A DNA stretch of 56,164 bases. Source: Actinokineospora pegani (GTDB taxonomy: Bacteria; Actinomycetota; Actinomycetes; Mycobacteriales; Pseudonocardiaceae). The notes below the pieces were generated by a model, which saw only the letters and a program-made list of their open reading frames with translations, did no database searches and was not told the DNA's origin. The translations under genes were made by a program, and so were the position numbers. How positions within the stretch are numbered: the first letter of the stretch is position 1; each line of letters opens with the position of its first letter. Below are positions 41,298 to 51,638 of the stretch, piece after piece. Where the stretch lies: contig NZ_WHOL01000091.1 of NCBI RefSeq assembly GCF_009745975.1, forward strand, positions 1-56,164. The letters are read 5' to 3'.

Positions 41298-42548
41298 GTG
41301 TTCGGCATTCTCCGACCCTGCAGGCACCGCCTGTCGGACACCCTCCGCGTGTCCTGGATGGCGCACCTGTGCGGTCTCTGCCTCGCCCTGCGCGACGACC
41401 ACGGCCACCTCGCGCGGACCGCGACCAACTACGACGGCCTGGTCATCTCAGCGCTGGTCGAGGCGCAGTCGACCGCGGTGGGCGGGCGCCGCCTCGCGGG
41501 CCCGTGCGCGCTGCGCGGCATGCGGCCCGCCCCGGTCGCCGACGGCGACGGCGCGCACCTGGCCGCCGCCGTGTCGCTCGTGCTGGCCTCGGCGAAGGTG
41601 CGCGACCACGTCGCCGACGGTGACGGCGCGTTCGCCCGGCGCCCGGTCGCGGGGGTCGCCAAGCGCGTCGCGGGCCGCTGGGCCGAGCAGGGCGAGCGCA
41701 CCGGCGAGCGGCTCGGGTTCGCCACCGCCGTCCTGCTCGACGCCGTGGGCCGCCAGGGCGAGGTGGAGTCCTCGCTGGGCGCCGGGTCGTCGCTGCTGCT
41801 GGCCACCGAGCCCACCGAGACCGCCACGGCCGCCGCGTTCGCGCACACCGCCGTGCTCACCGGCCGTCCCGGGAACGAGGCCCCGCTGCGCGAGGCGGGC
41901 CGGATGTTCGGCCGGGTCGCGCACCTGCTCGACGCCGTGGAGGACATCGAGCAGGACGCGGCCGCGGGCGCGTGGAACCCGCTGACCGCCACCGGCGCGA
42001 CCGTCGCGGAGGCCAGGCGGCTGTGCGACGACGCCGTGCTGGGCGTGCGGCTCGCGCTCAAGGAGGTGGCTTTCGACGACGGCAAGCTGGTGCACGCCCT
42101 GCTGGTGCACGAGCTGAGCCGGGCGGTCACCCGCACCTTCGGCCACCAGGCGGCCGGCCACGGGCCGCTGCTCGCCGCCCACCCCCATGAGCTGCCGCTG
42201 GCGTCCAGCCAGCCGCCGCCGGGCTGGCGGGCGCCCGCCCCGGACCAGCCCCCGCCCGGGTGGCAGCAGCCCGCGGACCCGCGCGGCCCGAAGAAGGGGA
42301 AGAAGGACAAGAAAGGCCACGTCCCGGTCTGGGACTGGGGCAAGAAGCGGGGCGCCGCGGCGGGCTGCGGTGTCGCGGCGTTCATGTGCTGCACCTGCCA
42401 GTACTGCTGCGCCGACCCGTACCACGACCCGTGGACCGGCGAGCCCAAGCAGGGCTGGTGCCACAACTGCGACTGCGACTGCTGCAGCGGGTGCGACGGC
42501 TGCGGTGACTGCTGTGACTGTGGCTGCTGCAACTGCTGCGACTGTTAA
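41298..42548 (+). CDS. DUF5685 family protein with a cysteine-rich tail
   Basis: A 416-residue protein. The N-terminal 300 residues follow the DUF5685 pattern (MFGILRPCRHRLSDTLRVSW, then MAHLCGLCLALRDDHGHLAR), helical, with an HLCGLC motif that could bind metal. A Pro/Gly-rich linker and a Lys-rich stretch (GPKKGKKDKKGHVP) follow. The last 61 residues hold 21 cysteines (for example DCCDCGCCNCCDC at the very end). The function is not known. The GTG at 41298 has GAGAGG upstream. Its stop is 65 bp before the start of uvrB. Confidence 0.75.
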   Translation: MFGILRPCRHRLSDTLRVSWMAHLCGLCLALRDDHGHLARTATNYDGLVISALVEAQSTAVGGRRLAGPCALRGMRPAPVADGDGAHLAAAVSLVLASAKVRDHVADGDGAFARRPVAGVAKRVAGRWAEQGERTGERLGFATAVLLDAVGRQGEVESSLGAGSSLLLATEPTETATAAAFAHTAVLTGRPGNEAPLREAGRMFGRVAHLLDAVEDIEQDAAAGAWNPLTATGATVAEARRLCDDAVLGVRLALKEVAFDDGKLVHALLVHELSRAVTRTFGHQAAGHGPLLAAHPHELPLASSQPPPGWRAPAPDQPPPGWQQPADPRGPKKGKKDKKGHVPVWDWGKKRGAAAGCGVAAFMCCTCQYCCADPYHDPWTGEPKQGWCHNCDCDCCSGCDGCGDCCDCGCCNCCDC

Positions 42549-42600
42549 CCCTCTGACCTGGGCAAATGACGCGGGCGCGGCTTTTGTCGGTGGTCGGGCG

Positions 42601-42606
42601 TAGCCT
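42601..42606 (+). promoter_or_regulatory. -10 element of a probable leaderless uvrB promoter
   Basis: TAGCCT ends 7 nt before the uvrB GTG at 42614. No ribosome binding site is present. No LexA (SOS) box is visible in the 65-bp gap. Confidence 0.55.
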
Positions 42607-42613
42607 TTGCGAC

Positions 42614-44776
<2,163 letters not shown>

Positions 44777-44781
44777 CCGCT

Positions 44782-44817
44782 GCACCGGCGTCTCACCGAC
44801 CAGTGCGACGCCGGTGC
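44782..44817 (+). terminator. uvrB terminator hairpin
   Basis: Perfect 11-bp arms GCACCGGCGTC (44782-44792) and GACGCCGGTGC (44807-44817) with a 14-nt loop, 5 bp after the uvrB stop. No T-tract. Confidence 0.7.
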
Positions 44818-44975
44818 TGGTCGTGGCCGCGATCCGCTGGCAGGGCGACGCCTGGACGAGTGATGCGTATCTCGGTTCAGTGGTCGTAGGCGGTCAGGGC
44901 CCGGGTGACGGGGAGGCTGGCGGGGGTGTGAGTGGCGGTGGCCGTGTCTGGCCCGTCCTGCCGGTTTCAGGTGTC

Positions 44976-45263
44976 TCACGGTGGGGCGGGTTCGGCCGTG
45001 TTGCACTGGGGTGGGTCCATGGTCCAGGTGGTGTCGGTCCACGGGTCAATGTCGGTGGCCGTCCAGCGCGTGATCTGTTTGGTGCGGGGCGATGCCGTCC
45101 GCGGGCGGCGGTTGTGGCCGGATTGGCACCGGACGGCGCGGGGGTTGCGGGCGGGCAGGAACCGCCAGCCTCGGTGGTCTGCCCACCCTGGGCCTGTCGG
45201 CCAGGTGGTCGTCGATTCGGTCGTCACAACGGATCTCGGACACCCTTCGCCACCCGCGGCCAC
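44976..45263 (-). CDS. Small hypothetical protein
   Basis: A 95-residue reading frame with high third-position GC in a 550-bp gap between uvrB and the adenylating-enzyme gene. The product is Thr/Trp/Pro-rich (WRFLPARNPRAVRCQSGHNR, then ITRWTATDIDPWTDTTWTMD) and resembles nothing I know. The rest of this gap shows no gene. It may be chance. Confidence 0.3.
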   Translation of the reverse strand: MAAGGEGCPRSVVTTESTTTWPTGPGWADHRGWRFLPARNPRAVRCQSGHNRRPRTASPRTKQITRWTATDIDPWTDTTWTMDPPQCNTAEPAPP

Positions 45264-45333
45264 CGCCCCGACTCACGCACTACTCGTCCGGGCCGCGCCA
45301 TTGCTCGAGGTGGTTGAGGGAACGCTCGACGGC

Positions 45334-46743
45334 TCAAGGTGTGGGAGCGTCGGCGGTGTAGCGCTGGGGTTTGCTCTCGCCGGACAGGTCGCTTTCGGTG
45401 ACTGTGATCGGCACGTCGCCGAGTAGGGAGCGGACGGCGTCGGCCACTGCGGTGGTTGGTGGGCCGGGGGCGTGGACGGCGATCTCGACGGCGCTGTCGG
45501 TGTGTTGGTGCAGGTGGTAGGCGAGGATGGCCAGGGGGGAGAGGACGTGGGTCAGTTCGATGGAGTTGATGACCGCGCCGGTGGCTGAGCGGAACATGAC
45601 GGGGTCGCGGCCGTGCAGGGCGGTGAGGGCTGGGTGGCCGTCGTGCCAGGTCAGGGTCGCGTGGTCGCCGGTGCGGTAGCGGAGGAGGGGGAGCAGGGCG
45701 TTCTCTCCGCAGGTGACGGCTATCTCGCCGGTTGTGCCGGGTGGGCAGGGGGCGCCGGTGGGGTCGAGGATCTCGATGTACATCTGGCGGGGGAGGACTG
45801 TGTGGACGGCGCCGGTGCGGTGGGCTATGAGGCCTGCCTCGGTGATGCCGTAGAGGTCGAAGACGGGGGCGCCCAGGCGGTGGGCGAGGGTGGTGGCCGC
45901 CGAGCGGTCCAGGGCCATGGCGCCGGAGAGGACGGCTCTGGGGCGGGTGGTGAGGCCGATCTCGGCCAGGGCGGCCAGGGAGACGGGGTTGCCGGTGTAG
46001 AGCTCCGGGGCCAGGTCGTCGAGGAAGGCCCGGCGGTCGGCGGGGGTGCGCCAGGCCGTGGGGTGGGTGTTGACCTTCACCACGCCTGCGCCGTTCCAAT
46101 AGGACGACACGGAGGCGAACTGGTACGCCACGGGCTGGTGGTAGACGTTCACCAGCGAGACCCGGTCGGGTCCACCCGCGACGGTGATGCCCGCGGTGGC
46201 GAGGACGTGCTCGATCATGGGCAGGTCGAGTGCGCAGAACTCCGGGGTCATCGGCACCGTCGCCGCTGGGCCCCGGGAGCCGGACGTGCGGTAGACGATC
46301 ATCTCGGAGAGGTCGGCGTCGTCCGGGACGTGGAGTTCGGCTGCCGTCAGCAGGTCGTGGCGGGTGAGCGGTGGGACGTCCGTGAGCCGCGTGGGGCGCG
46401 GGCGGCGGCGGTAGGCGGGGACGGTCGCGTAGACGCGGTCGACCAAGTCCATCAGCCAGGGCGGCTCGGTGTCCGGGTTCCAGCCGTGGTGGCCGGGCGG
46501 GTGGGCGCGCAGGCGGGCCAGGGCGGGGGCGGTGAGGCGGTCGCCGCAGGCGTGGTTGAACGGCGGGGCGTGCGGGTGGGTGCGCAGCCGGGCGAGGTTG
46601 GCCGCGCCCGCCTCGGTGAGCAGGGGCCAGCGCTCGGCGTCGGTGAGGGCGACGGCCTCCATCGGCACGTAGTCGGGGACGGGGTAGGGGCGGGCGGCGG
46701 GGCCCGCTGCGCCGTCGGGAGGCGCCGGATCGGTGTCGGGCAC
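45334..46743 (-). CDS. PaaK/CapK-like AMP-forming adenylating enzyme, last gene of the MoxR/vWA operon
   Basis: A 469-residue adenylate-forming enzyme closest in layout to phenylacetate-CoA ligase. The P-loop is YRTSGSRGPAATVPMTPE (about 152-169), the adenine site is FDLYGITEAGL, and the ribose-binding motif is LLRYRTGDHATLTW. The C-terminal catalytic Lys is probable in SGESKPQRYTAD. It should activate a carboxylate with ATP; whether the acyl group goes to CoA, a carrier or a protein is unknown. The GTG at 46743 is 4 bp after the stop of the upstream gene, so it belongs to the operon with MoxR and the vWA-peptidase. Confidence 0.78.
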   Translation of the reverse strand: MPDTDPAPPDGAAGPAARPYPVPDYVPMEAVALTDAERWPLLTEAGAANLARLRTHPHAPPFNHACGDRLTAPALARLRAHPPGHHGWNPDTEPPWLMDLVDRVYATVPAYRRRPRPTRLTDVPPLTRHDLLTAAELHVPDDADLSEMIVYRTSGSRGPAATVPMTPEFCALDLPMIEHVLATAGITVAGGPDRVSLVNVYHQPVAYQFASVSSYWNGAGVVKVNTHPTAWRTPADRRAFLDDLAPELYTGNPVSLAALAEIGLTTRPRAVLSGAMALDRSAATTLAHRLGAPVFDLYGITEAGLIAHRTGAVHTVLPRQMYIEILDPTGAPCPPGTTGEIAVTCGENALLPLLRYRTGDHATLTWHDGHPALTALHGRDPVMFRSATGAVINSIELTHVLSPLAILAYHLHQHTDSAVEIAVHAPGPPTTAVADAVRSLLGDVPITVTESDLSGESKPQRYTADAPTP

Positions 46744-46747
46744 GGGG

Positions 46748-47302
46748 TCACACCTGGCTGTAGCGGGCGGCGGCTTCCTTGGCCCGTTTGTCGGCCATCG
46801 CCTTGCGGATGGCGGCCGCCCTGGCCTCGGCGGCCTCCGCCTCGGCGACGAGGCGCCTGCGGCGGACGCTGTCCACTGTGGAGAAGCGGTCCTCGGCTTG
46901 GGCTCGGGTCTCGCCCGCGGGGAGCGCCTCGACCGCGTGGAGCAGGAGGCGGGCGAGTTCTTCGCGGCGGTCTGGGTCGTCGGTGAAGCGGGTGGCGTCG
47001 ATGAGGTCTGCCAGTTCTGCCAGGTGCGCCACCAGGAGGGAGTGCAGGCTGGCGGGCACCTCGGGGTTCGACGGGAGAGCGGCGGCCAGCCAGCAGGTGA
47101 CCAGGACCAGGCGTTGCCAGTTGGGGGTGCCCTGCTCGAACACAGTGGCCTGGCCCGGGGTCAGGGGTGCGCCGCCGAGGGTGGTGAGGACGTCGGAGAC
47201 GACGGCGGGCGGGTAGGCGGTGGTCTCGTCCAGGAAGGCGGGCGGGGTGTCGGCGAGCCTGCGGGTCAGGTCGGCCACGGAGGGCGCCGGGGGGCTGGTC
47301 AT
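46748..47302 (-). CDS. Helical protein of the MoxR/vWA operon, unknown function
   Basis: A 184-residue, mainly helical protein. The C-terminal 60 residues (RRRRLVAEAEAAEARAAAIR, then KAMADKRAKEAAARYSQV) are a probable coiled coil rich in Ala, Glu and Arg. The N-terminal part has an Ala/Leu-rich repeat-like layout (SLHSLLVAHLAELADLIDAT). I do not recognise a domain. The ATG at 47302 overlaps the vWA gene stop (ATGA). It may be a scaffold or an adaptor of the complex. Confidence 0.68.
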   Translation of the reverse strand: MTSPPAPSVADLTRRLADTPPAFLDETTAYPPAVVSDVLTTLGGAPLTPGQATVFEQGTPNWQRLVLVTCWLAAALPSNPEVPASLHSLLVAHLAELADLIDATRFTDDPDRREELARLLLHAVEALPAGETRAQAEDRFSTVDSVRRRRLVAEAEAAEARAAAIRKAMADKRAKEAAARYSQV

Positions 47303-49005
47303 GCCTTGCTCCTGTCGTAGGTGCGGCGGCTGAACGCGGCGGCGAAGGCCACCAGGTCGGCCCAGTCGCCCACCGCGTGCGCGTCCCAGCCCGGGGCCAT
47401 CTCGGCGATCGTGGCGAGTCGGTCGGGGCGGAACAGGTGCAGCAGCAGGGTGCCGCCCGCGCCCGCCCCGGCCAGGGCCGAGGCGGCGATGTCCGAGCCC
47501 GGTCTGCCCTGCTCGTCGGTGCCGCGGAACAGGGTGTCCACGCCCTCGTCGGAGATGACCACGATGTGGGTGGCGCGGCGCGGTCGGGCGTAGGTCTCGC
47601 GCATCGTGGGCAGCGGGAACGCCGTCGCACCGCCGAAGTAGCCGGTCAGCACGCGCAGGACCGCCGTCTCGTCGCGGACGAAGCCGTCGGTCACCAGCAC
47701 CTGCTTCTTGCCGCTCCACAGGGTCGCCTGCACCCGCGCGCCCATTCGCAGCGCCGACAGCGCCAGGATCGCCCCGGCCAGCGCCAGGTACGACACCGCC
47801 TCGCGCGGGTTGGGCATCGACCCGGAGGAATCGATGTACAGATCCAGGTCGACCGGTTCCGGGTCGGACTCCCGGCCCTCCATCGTGCCGTCGTGGCGCT
47901 GGACGGTGGTGACGCCCGGCACGACCACCGGCGAGCGCAGTGCCGTGCTGAGCCAGTCGACCCGCTCCAGCGGCTCGCCGACGTCCCAGTTCTCCAGGCC
48001 CTCGGGCAGGGGTTCGAGCAGGGCCGGGGTGCGCCGCACGGGGAACGGCACCAGGTGCGGGGCGGCGCGCTCGCGGTAGTAGCGGGCGGCCATGTCCTCG
48101 TCGGAGACCGCCAAGCCCAGTTGGCGCAGGATCTCCCCGTACTCGAACGGCTCCCGGAACTGGGCGTCGGTCGTCTTCTCCCGCTGCTCCCCGGACTCGT
48201 CGAGTTCCACGTCCGCGGGGGCGAAGTCGTTGACCCTCGGGTCGTGCACCGGGTGCACCAGCGGCCCGTCGTCGTCGGCGGTCAACCCCGGGACCTGGTC
48301 GCCCGCGCTGAGCCCGGCGCGGCAGGTGCGGGCCAGCAGCGCGCTCGCCTCCTTCTCGCCCGCCTCGGCCAGGTAGCGGTAGCACAGCATCGCGAAGCCG
48401 CCCGCGCCCGCGAGCCAGTCGGTCGCGTAGACCCGGACCAGCCGCGCGGCCAGGCCCGCGTCGGTGTCGGTGTCGGTGTGCACCCGGTCGACCAGGGTGC
48501 CCGTCTCCAGCGCCCACAGCCGCTCGAACACGCGCAGGTAGAACGACCACAGCCCGCTGGCCGACCCGCGCGGCATCCGCTGGTAGACCCCGGCCATGTC
48601 CAGGCCCCGGCTGCGCTGCAACCGGTCGTTGATCAGCGCGTCGGCGTAGAGGTTGGCCACCAGCGGGGCGTGCTGCTCCAGGTCGGGCAGGCAGCGGCGG
48701 ACCCTGGCCAGCAGCCGCGCCCCGTCGGCGAGGTCGGCCGGGCACAGCACGTGGTGGCCGATCTCGTGCGCGAGCACCTCGACGCCGTGCTGGCCCAGGT
48801 TCAGGTCGTTGGCGGCCTGCAGGTCGAGCACCACCGTGCGGTCGGTGAGCCGGAACATCGCGAAGCTGCCCGTCAGGCCCTCCGCCCTGGCCAGCTTGGT
48901 GGACTCGCACAGCACCGGCGGGTGCACCGTGACGAACCGGCCCCACGCCTTGAGCGCGTCCGGCCACGCCCGGGTCCACTGGCGGGCCATCGCCGAGGTC
49001 TTCAC
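47299..49005 (-). CDS. vWA domain protein with N-terminal zincin-like metallopeptidase region
   Basis: A 568-residue protein. The N-terminal part has the zinc motif HEIGHH in VEVLAHEIGHHVLCPADL (His80, Glu81, His84) and, about 40 residues on, NLYADALINDRLQ, the AD...ND pattern of vWA-linked metallopeptidase domains. The C-terminal part is a von Willebrand A domain with an intact metal site (DLDLYIDSSGSMPNP, Asp392-Ser-Ser-Gly-Ser396; Thr in GGATAFPL; Asp in VVISDEGVDTL). Such proteins work as substrate adaptors for MoxR ATPases. The GTG at 49005 overlaps the stop of the upstream gene (GTGA), and its own stop overlaps the next start. Confidence 0.83.
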   Translation of the reverse strand: MKTSAMARQWTRAWPDALKAWGRFVTVHPPVLCESTKLARAEGLTGSFAMFRLTDRTVVLDLQAANDLNLGQHGVEVLAHEIGHHVLCPADLADGARLLARVRRCLPDLEQHAPLVANLYADALINDRLQRSRGLDMAGVYQRMPRGSASGLWSFYLRVFERLWALETGTLVDRVHTDTDTDAGLAARLVRVYATDWLAGAGGFAMLCYRYLAEAGEKEASALLARTCRAGLSAGDQVPGLTADDDGPLVHPVHDPRVNDFAPADVELDESGEQREKTTDAQFREPFEYGEILRQLGLAVSDEDMAARYYRERAAPHLVPFPVRRTPALLEPLPEGLENWDVGEPLERVDWLSTALRSPVVVPGVTTVQRHDGTMEGRESDPEPVDLDLYIDSSGSMPNPREAVSYLALAGAILALSALRMGARVQATLWSGKKQVLVTDGFVRDETAVLRVLTGYFGGATAFPLPTMRETYARPRRATHIVVISDEGVDTLFRGTDEQGRPGSDIAASALAGAGAGGTLLLHLFRPDRLATIAEMAPGWDAHAVGDWADLVAFAAAFSRRTYDRSKA

Positions 49006-49970
49006 GCTGACCGCCCCACGAACACGATGCGGTGCGAGTACCGGGTGGTGACCGCCAGCGTGTCGCCGATCCCGGCCACGCTCGTGGTGGCCGCCAACTC
49101 CGGCAGCCGCAGCACCCCGCCCCGGCCGTCGCTGACCTCCCCGACCCCGTCGAACCGCAGCGACGAGCCCGCCGCCGCGCCCGCGGGCACCGCGGGCACC
49201 CGCCGCAGGTCCCACCCGAACCGGTCGACGGCGACCTCCCACGCCCGCTCGCTCACCTCGGCGTACCAGCGCCCGTCCACCGCGCGCACGACCGGCGGGC
49301 GCGGGAACGGCCCGCCGAAGCCGGTGAACGCCCCGACCCGCTCGCGCACCAGCAGTCCGGGTTCCCCGCCTGCAGGCGCCGCCCACGGGTCGGCGGCCAG
49401 CCGCTGGAGCGTGGGCCCGTCGACCGGGTCGCCCAGGGCGACGGCGGCCACGTCGGCGGGCAGCCCGCGCAGCGCCGCCAGGGCGGACCGGCGCAGCAGG
49501 GCGACGCCGCACCGCCAGGCCGCGACCGCCCCCGCGTCGAGCAGCAGGTCGGTCCGGTCCGGCGGGATCACCCCCGCCATCCGGACCATCGCGCCCAACC
49601 ACCGCCCGAGCTGCCCCCTCGGGGCCGCGTCGATGGTCCGGGCGGCGTTGAGGACCGCGGCGGGCACCCGGGTGGGCGCGTGGCCCACGAACCACGCCAG
49701 CATCGGAAGGGCGGCGAACGCCCGCGCCGTCGGCGTGCCCTCGGTCAGCCAGCCCCGCTCGGCCAGCCGCAGCGACAGGCTGACCAGCGCGTCGGTCAGC
49801 GGGACCGGGTCGTCCACACCGGACGCGTCCACGACCGGGCCGACATGGGCGCGCAGGTGGTCGAGGAACTCGGTCGCCGACAGCGACCGGGTGCGGTGCC
49901 GGGCCAGGGCGAACTGGGCGTTGTAGCGGTCGCGGTTGCGTTCGAGCGCTTGGTGGAACGGGGAGCTCAC
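49002..49970 (-). CDS. MoxR/vWA operon protein, unknown function
   Basis: A 322-residue protein. The N-terminal 200 residues are helical (FHQALERNRDRYNAQFALAR, LTDALVSLSLRLAERGWLTE); the last 80 are strand-rich (SSLRFDGVGEVSDGRGGVLR, then TLAVTTRYSHRIVFVGR). No catalytic motif is seen. In MoxR/vWA three-component systems the third gene is often a variable partner, and this one sits between the ATPase and the vWA gene with 4-bp overlaps (GTGA) on both sides. It is probably a subunit of the complex. Confidence 0.7.
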   Translation of the reverse strand: MSSPFHQALERNRDRYNAQFALARHRTRSLSATEFLDHLRAHVGPVVDASGVDDPVPLTDALVSLSLRLAERGWLTEGTPTARAFAALPMLAWFVGHAPTRVPAAVLNAARTIDAAPRGQLGRWLGAMVRMAGVIPPDRTDLLLDAGAVAAWRCGVALLRRSALAALRGLPADVAAVALGDPVDGPTLQRLAADPWAAPAGGEPGLLVRERVGAFTGFGGPFPRPPVVRAVDGRWYAEVSERAWEVAVDRFGWDLRRVPAVPAGAAAGSSLRFDGVGEVSDGRGGVLRLPELAATTSVAGIGDTLAVTTRYSHRIVFVGRSA

Positions 49971-51550
49971 GGGCGCCACCGCAGCCAGGAGCGGTAGTTG
50001 ACGTACCGCTGGTGCAGGTACTTCAACGCGAGCGCGTCGTCGTAGGTGTGCCCGTAGAGCTTGCGCGAGCGCGACGAGTCGGTCAGCAGCCCCTCGATCC
50101 GCGACAGCCGGGCGGTCACCTCCGACTCGCCGACCCCGTCCAGGCCCCGGTCGAACTCGGCGAGCATGGCGCCCACCGGGTCGTCGGCGTCCAGGTCGAT
50201 CCGGTCGTACTCGGCGCACGCGCGGTCGAACAGGTGCCTGATCCAGCTCACCCGGTCGGTGCGGTACGGGCGGTGCGACGGGTCCTCGAAGGCGGGGGAG
50301 TTGTCGTCGGGCACGAGCTTGTCGTGCAGCACGAACGGCAGCACCGCGCGCAGGTCGTCGAGGCCGACCTCCTCGCGGTCGCGGAAGTAGGCCAGCGCCT
50401 TGGCGTAGGCGATCGTGCTCTGCAGCGCGCGCACCGACAGGCCGTTGAGCGTCTGCGAGCCCAGGTCGGCCAGCCGGTCGCGGCCGGTCTCGGTGGCCGC
50501 GAGCAGGTGCGGGTCGACCCCGGCGAGCTTGGCGGTGTCCTTGGTGCGGTACTCGAACTGCTCGCCCGCCTGCTCGAGCAGCTCGAACTGCGCGGAAAAG
50601 AACTCCAGCCGCCGCAGCACCGGGGCGGGCAGCGGGACCCGCAGGATCTCCGCGGAGACCCGCTCGTGCTCGGCCTCGCTGAACACGATCTCCGGCGGCA
50701 CCACCTCCTCCGGGCGCAGCCGCTGCTCGATCCTGGTGACCAGTTCGCCGAGGAACCGGCTGTTGAACTGCAGCGCGTGCACCACCACGTCGATCCGGTC
50801 GCGCAGCGCCTCGATCACCTGGTAGGTGCCACCGCCCGCGTCGTCGTTCGCCGTGAGGTACCAGGCGGAGTCGGCGGCCTCGTAGACCTGGTCGAACACC
50901 TCGGCGTACCCGTCGGACATCAGCGTCAGCAGCGCCGACTGGGTGCGGGTCGGGATGCGGTTGTACTCGTCGATGATCTTGACCCGCATGGACAGCCAGG
51001 ACCGCCAGGCGATGTCGATGTCGCCGATCCGCTCCGCCTTGATCAGGTCGGCCGGGAGCGGGGTGCCCAGCAGGTCGGCGATGGTCAGCTGCGGGTGCCC
51101 GTGCTGCATCGCCCGCCGCACCTCGCGCAGCGGGTACCCGGCCAGCACACCCATCAGCACCGCGCTGGCCGTCTTGCCCCGGCCGGGCCCGCCGACGAGC
51201 AGGCACCGCCGCCGCACCGCGAAGGTCAGCAGCGGGATGAGCACGAAGCTGGAGTAGCTCTGTCCACTCGGCAGGGTCAGCCGAGCCTTGGAGTCCCCGA
51301 GCGAGACCGACGGGCTGGGCCCCTCGGCGAACTCGACGTCGTAGTGCGGGCTGATGATCGCGTGGTTGACGATCCAGAAGTACGCCTGGCGCAGCTTCTC
51401 GTCCAGTGGCAGCGCGCGCCCGTCCGCCTCGCCCCCGGAGACCGGTCCGGAGTAGAGCGCGGCCACGTCGAACTCCGCGGGCTCGGCCGCGCCCGCGTGG
51501 GCCCCGCCCGGCAGGGTCGGGGCCTGGGAGACGTGTTGGTAGCTGTCCAC
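49967..51550 (-). CDS. MoxR family AAA+ ATPase
   Basis: A 527-residue AAA+ ATPase, first gene of a five-gene operon. A 100-residue N-terminal part precedes Walker A (LLVGGPGRGKTASAVLMG, Lys126), Walker B (VKIIDEYNRIPTRTQSALL, Asp-Glu about 194-195), sensor 1 (AWYLTANDD, Asn about 235) and the arginine-rich helices (SRFLGELVTRIEQRLRPEE). A helical C-terminal lid and an extra 150 residues follow. MoxR ATPases act as chaperones that insert metals or remodel partners through vWA proteins. The GTG at 51550 is the likely start; its stop overlaps the next gene. Confidence 0.88.
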   Translation of the reverse strand: MDSYQHVSQAPTLPGGAHAGAAEPAEFDVAALYSGPVSGGEADGRALPLDEKLRQAYFWIVNHAIISPHYDVEFAEGPSPSVSLGDSKARLTLPSGQSYSSFVLIPLLTFAVRRRCLLVGGPGRGKTASAVLMGVLAGYPLREVRRAMQHGHPQLTIADLLGTPLPADLIKAERIGDIDIAWRSWLSMRVKIIDEYNRIPTRTQSALLTLMSDGYAEVFDQVYEAADSAWYLTANDDAGGGTYQVIEALRDRIDVVVHALQFNSRFLGELVTRIEQRLRPEEVVPPEIVFSEAEHERVSAEILRVPLPAPVLRRLEFFSAQFELLEQAGEQFEYRTKDTAKLAGVDPHLLAATETGRDRLADLGSQTLNGLSVRALQSTIAYAKALAYFRDREEVGLDDLRAVLPFVLHDKLVPDDNSPAFEDPSHRPYRTDRVSWIRHLFDRACAEYDRIDLDADDPVGAMLAEFDRGLDGVGESEVTARLSRIEGLLTDSSRSRKLYGHTYDDALALKYLHQRYVNYRSWLRWRP

Positions 51551-51638
51551 ACGCCCATCATGCCCCCAGCCCCCGACATCCCGGGCGTCTGTCGACCACT
51601 CGGCGTCCGGGGCCCGGACTCGACGTCGAACCCCTGGC

